Positions 6,316 through 6,681 of a stretch of 6,681 bases of DNA are shown here, piece by piece. Both the position numbers and the translations under genes were made by a program. Each line of letters opens with the position of its first letter. The stretch's first letter is position 1. The notes under the pieces are model-generated. The model was not told the DNA's origin. It ran no database searches and saw only the letters and a program-made list of their open reading frames with translations. Source of the DNA: Cytophagales bacterium (lineage in GTDB: Bacteria > Bacteroidota > Bacteroidia > Cytophagales > Cyclobacteriaceae); NCBI GenBank assembly GCA_003504855.1, contig DNZD01000114.1, forward strand, positions 1 to 6,681, given 5' to 3'.

Positions 6316-6681
6316 TCAGTCCTGGATTGCCTGATTATCCATGGGGAGGGTCACGGTAAACGTGGTTCCGATGGCATACCTGGAATCAACCTGAATCTTT
6401 CCACCCAGACGATCTACAGCTTCGGTTACAATATAGAGACCCAATCCAGACCCCTGGGAGTTGGCATGCGCCTGATAAAACATCTCAAATACCTTCGGGA
6501 TGTGCTGTGCCTCGATGCCGATGCCATTATCCGCGACAACAAACTTCCAGGTATTGTGCTCCTGCATGGAATTGATTCGCACAAAGGAGTTTTTGCCGGT
6601 ATCACTATACTTTACCGCGTTGCTGATCAGGTTGGTGACTACCACCTTCAGTCGTTCGGGATCCGTACGAACTACAATACC
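6316..6681 (-). CDS. Sensor histidine kinase, C-terminal ATPase domain (5' end outside window)
   Basis: The last 121 codons and stop of a histidine kinase read in from the right edge; the beginning, including any sensor and the phosphorylated His region, is not in the window. The frame is open to the edge, starting GIVVRTDPERLK, so an internal GTG at 6645 is not a real start. The HATPase_c boxes are complete: N box DPERLKVVVTNLISNAVKY, G1 box DNGIGI, F box VFEMFYQAH, G2 box GSGLGLYIV, and the closing GTTFTVTLP. The wording MFYQAH..SQGSGLGLYIV is typical of Bacteroidota kinases of the PAS or hybrid type. The ATPase fold is followed only by a short tail, MDNQAIQD, so there is no C-terminal receiver domain. 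Its stop lies one base from the stop of the converging M20 gene. The signal it senses and its partner regulator cannot be judged here. Confidence 0.92.
   Translation of the reverse strand, partial: GIVVRTDPERLKVVVTNLISNAVKYSDTGKNSFVRINSMQEHNTWKFVVADNGIGIEAQHIPKVFEMFYQAHANSQGSGLGLYIVTEAVDRLGGKIQVDSRYAIGTTFTVTLPMDNQAIQD

Overview
The window looks like ordinary chromosomal DNA from a member of the Bacteroidota, most likely a Cytophagales-type bacterium with mid-range GC. The evidence is indirect. Sec signal peptides end in the -G/A|Q pattern common in that phylum, ribosome-binding sites are weak, there is a DUF885 lipoprotein, and a 48-residue basic protein on the minus strand resembles one I associate with Bacteroidota genomes. 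No rRNA, tRNA, CRISPR array, insertion sequence or phage gene was found.

Layout, left to right. A secreted carboxypeptidase G2-like M20 peptidase (39-1340, +) overlaps by ATGA a small membrane protein with a C-terminal domain resembling DUF6843 (1337-1969, +). Six bases after that stop lies the end of the oppositely oriented 48-residue gene (1976-2122, -), which is divergent from a TruA-type tRNA pseudouridine synthase (2183-2992, +). The 3' end of truA overlaps by 11 bp the 3' end of a DUF885 lipoprotein hydrolase (2982-4646, -). A 117-bp divergent intergenic region carries a perfect 8-3-8 inverted repeat (4703-4721) and leads into a second secreted M20 peptidase of the dipeptidase type (4764-6314, +). 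One base after its stop comes the end of a histidine kinase on the minus strand, of which only the C-terminal ATPase domain is inside the window (6316-6681).

Three of the seven genes are predicted exported peptidases or hydrolases: two M20 metallopeptidases of different subfamilies and one DUF885 protein. Together they could trim peptides or amino-acid conjugates in the cell envelope before uptake. That is inference from family and location; there is no transporter here to support a complete pathway. TruA and the kinase fragment appear to be unrelated neighbours.

I found no convincing new biological system. The items most worth a second look are the 48-residue gene, the palindrome between the divergent hydrolase genes, the membrane protein coupled to the first peptidase, and the altered catalytic-loop motif of TruA.
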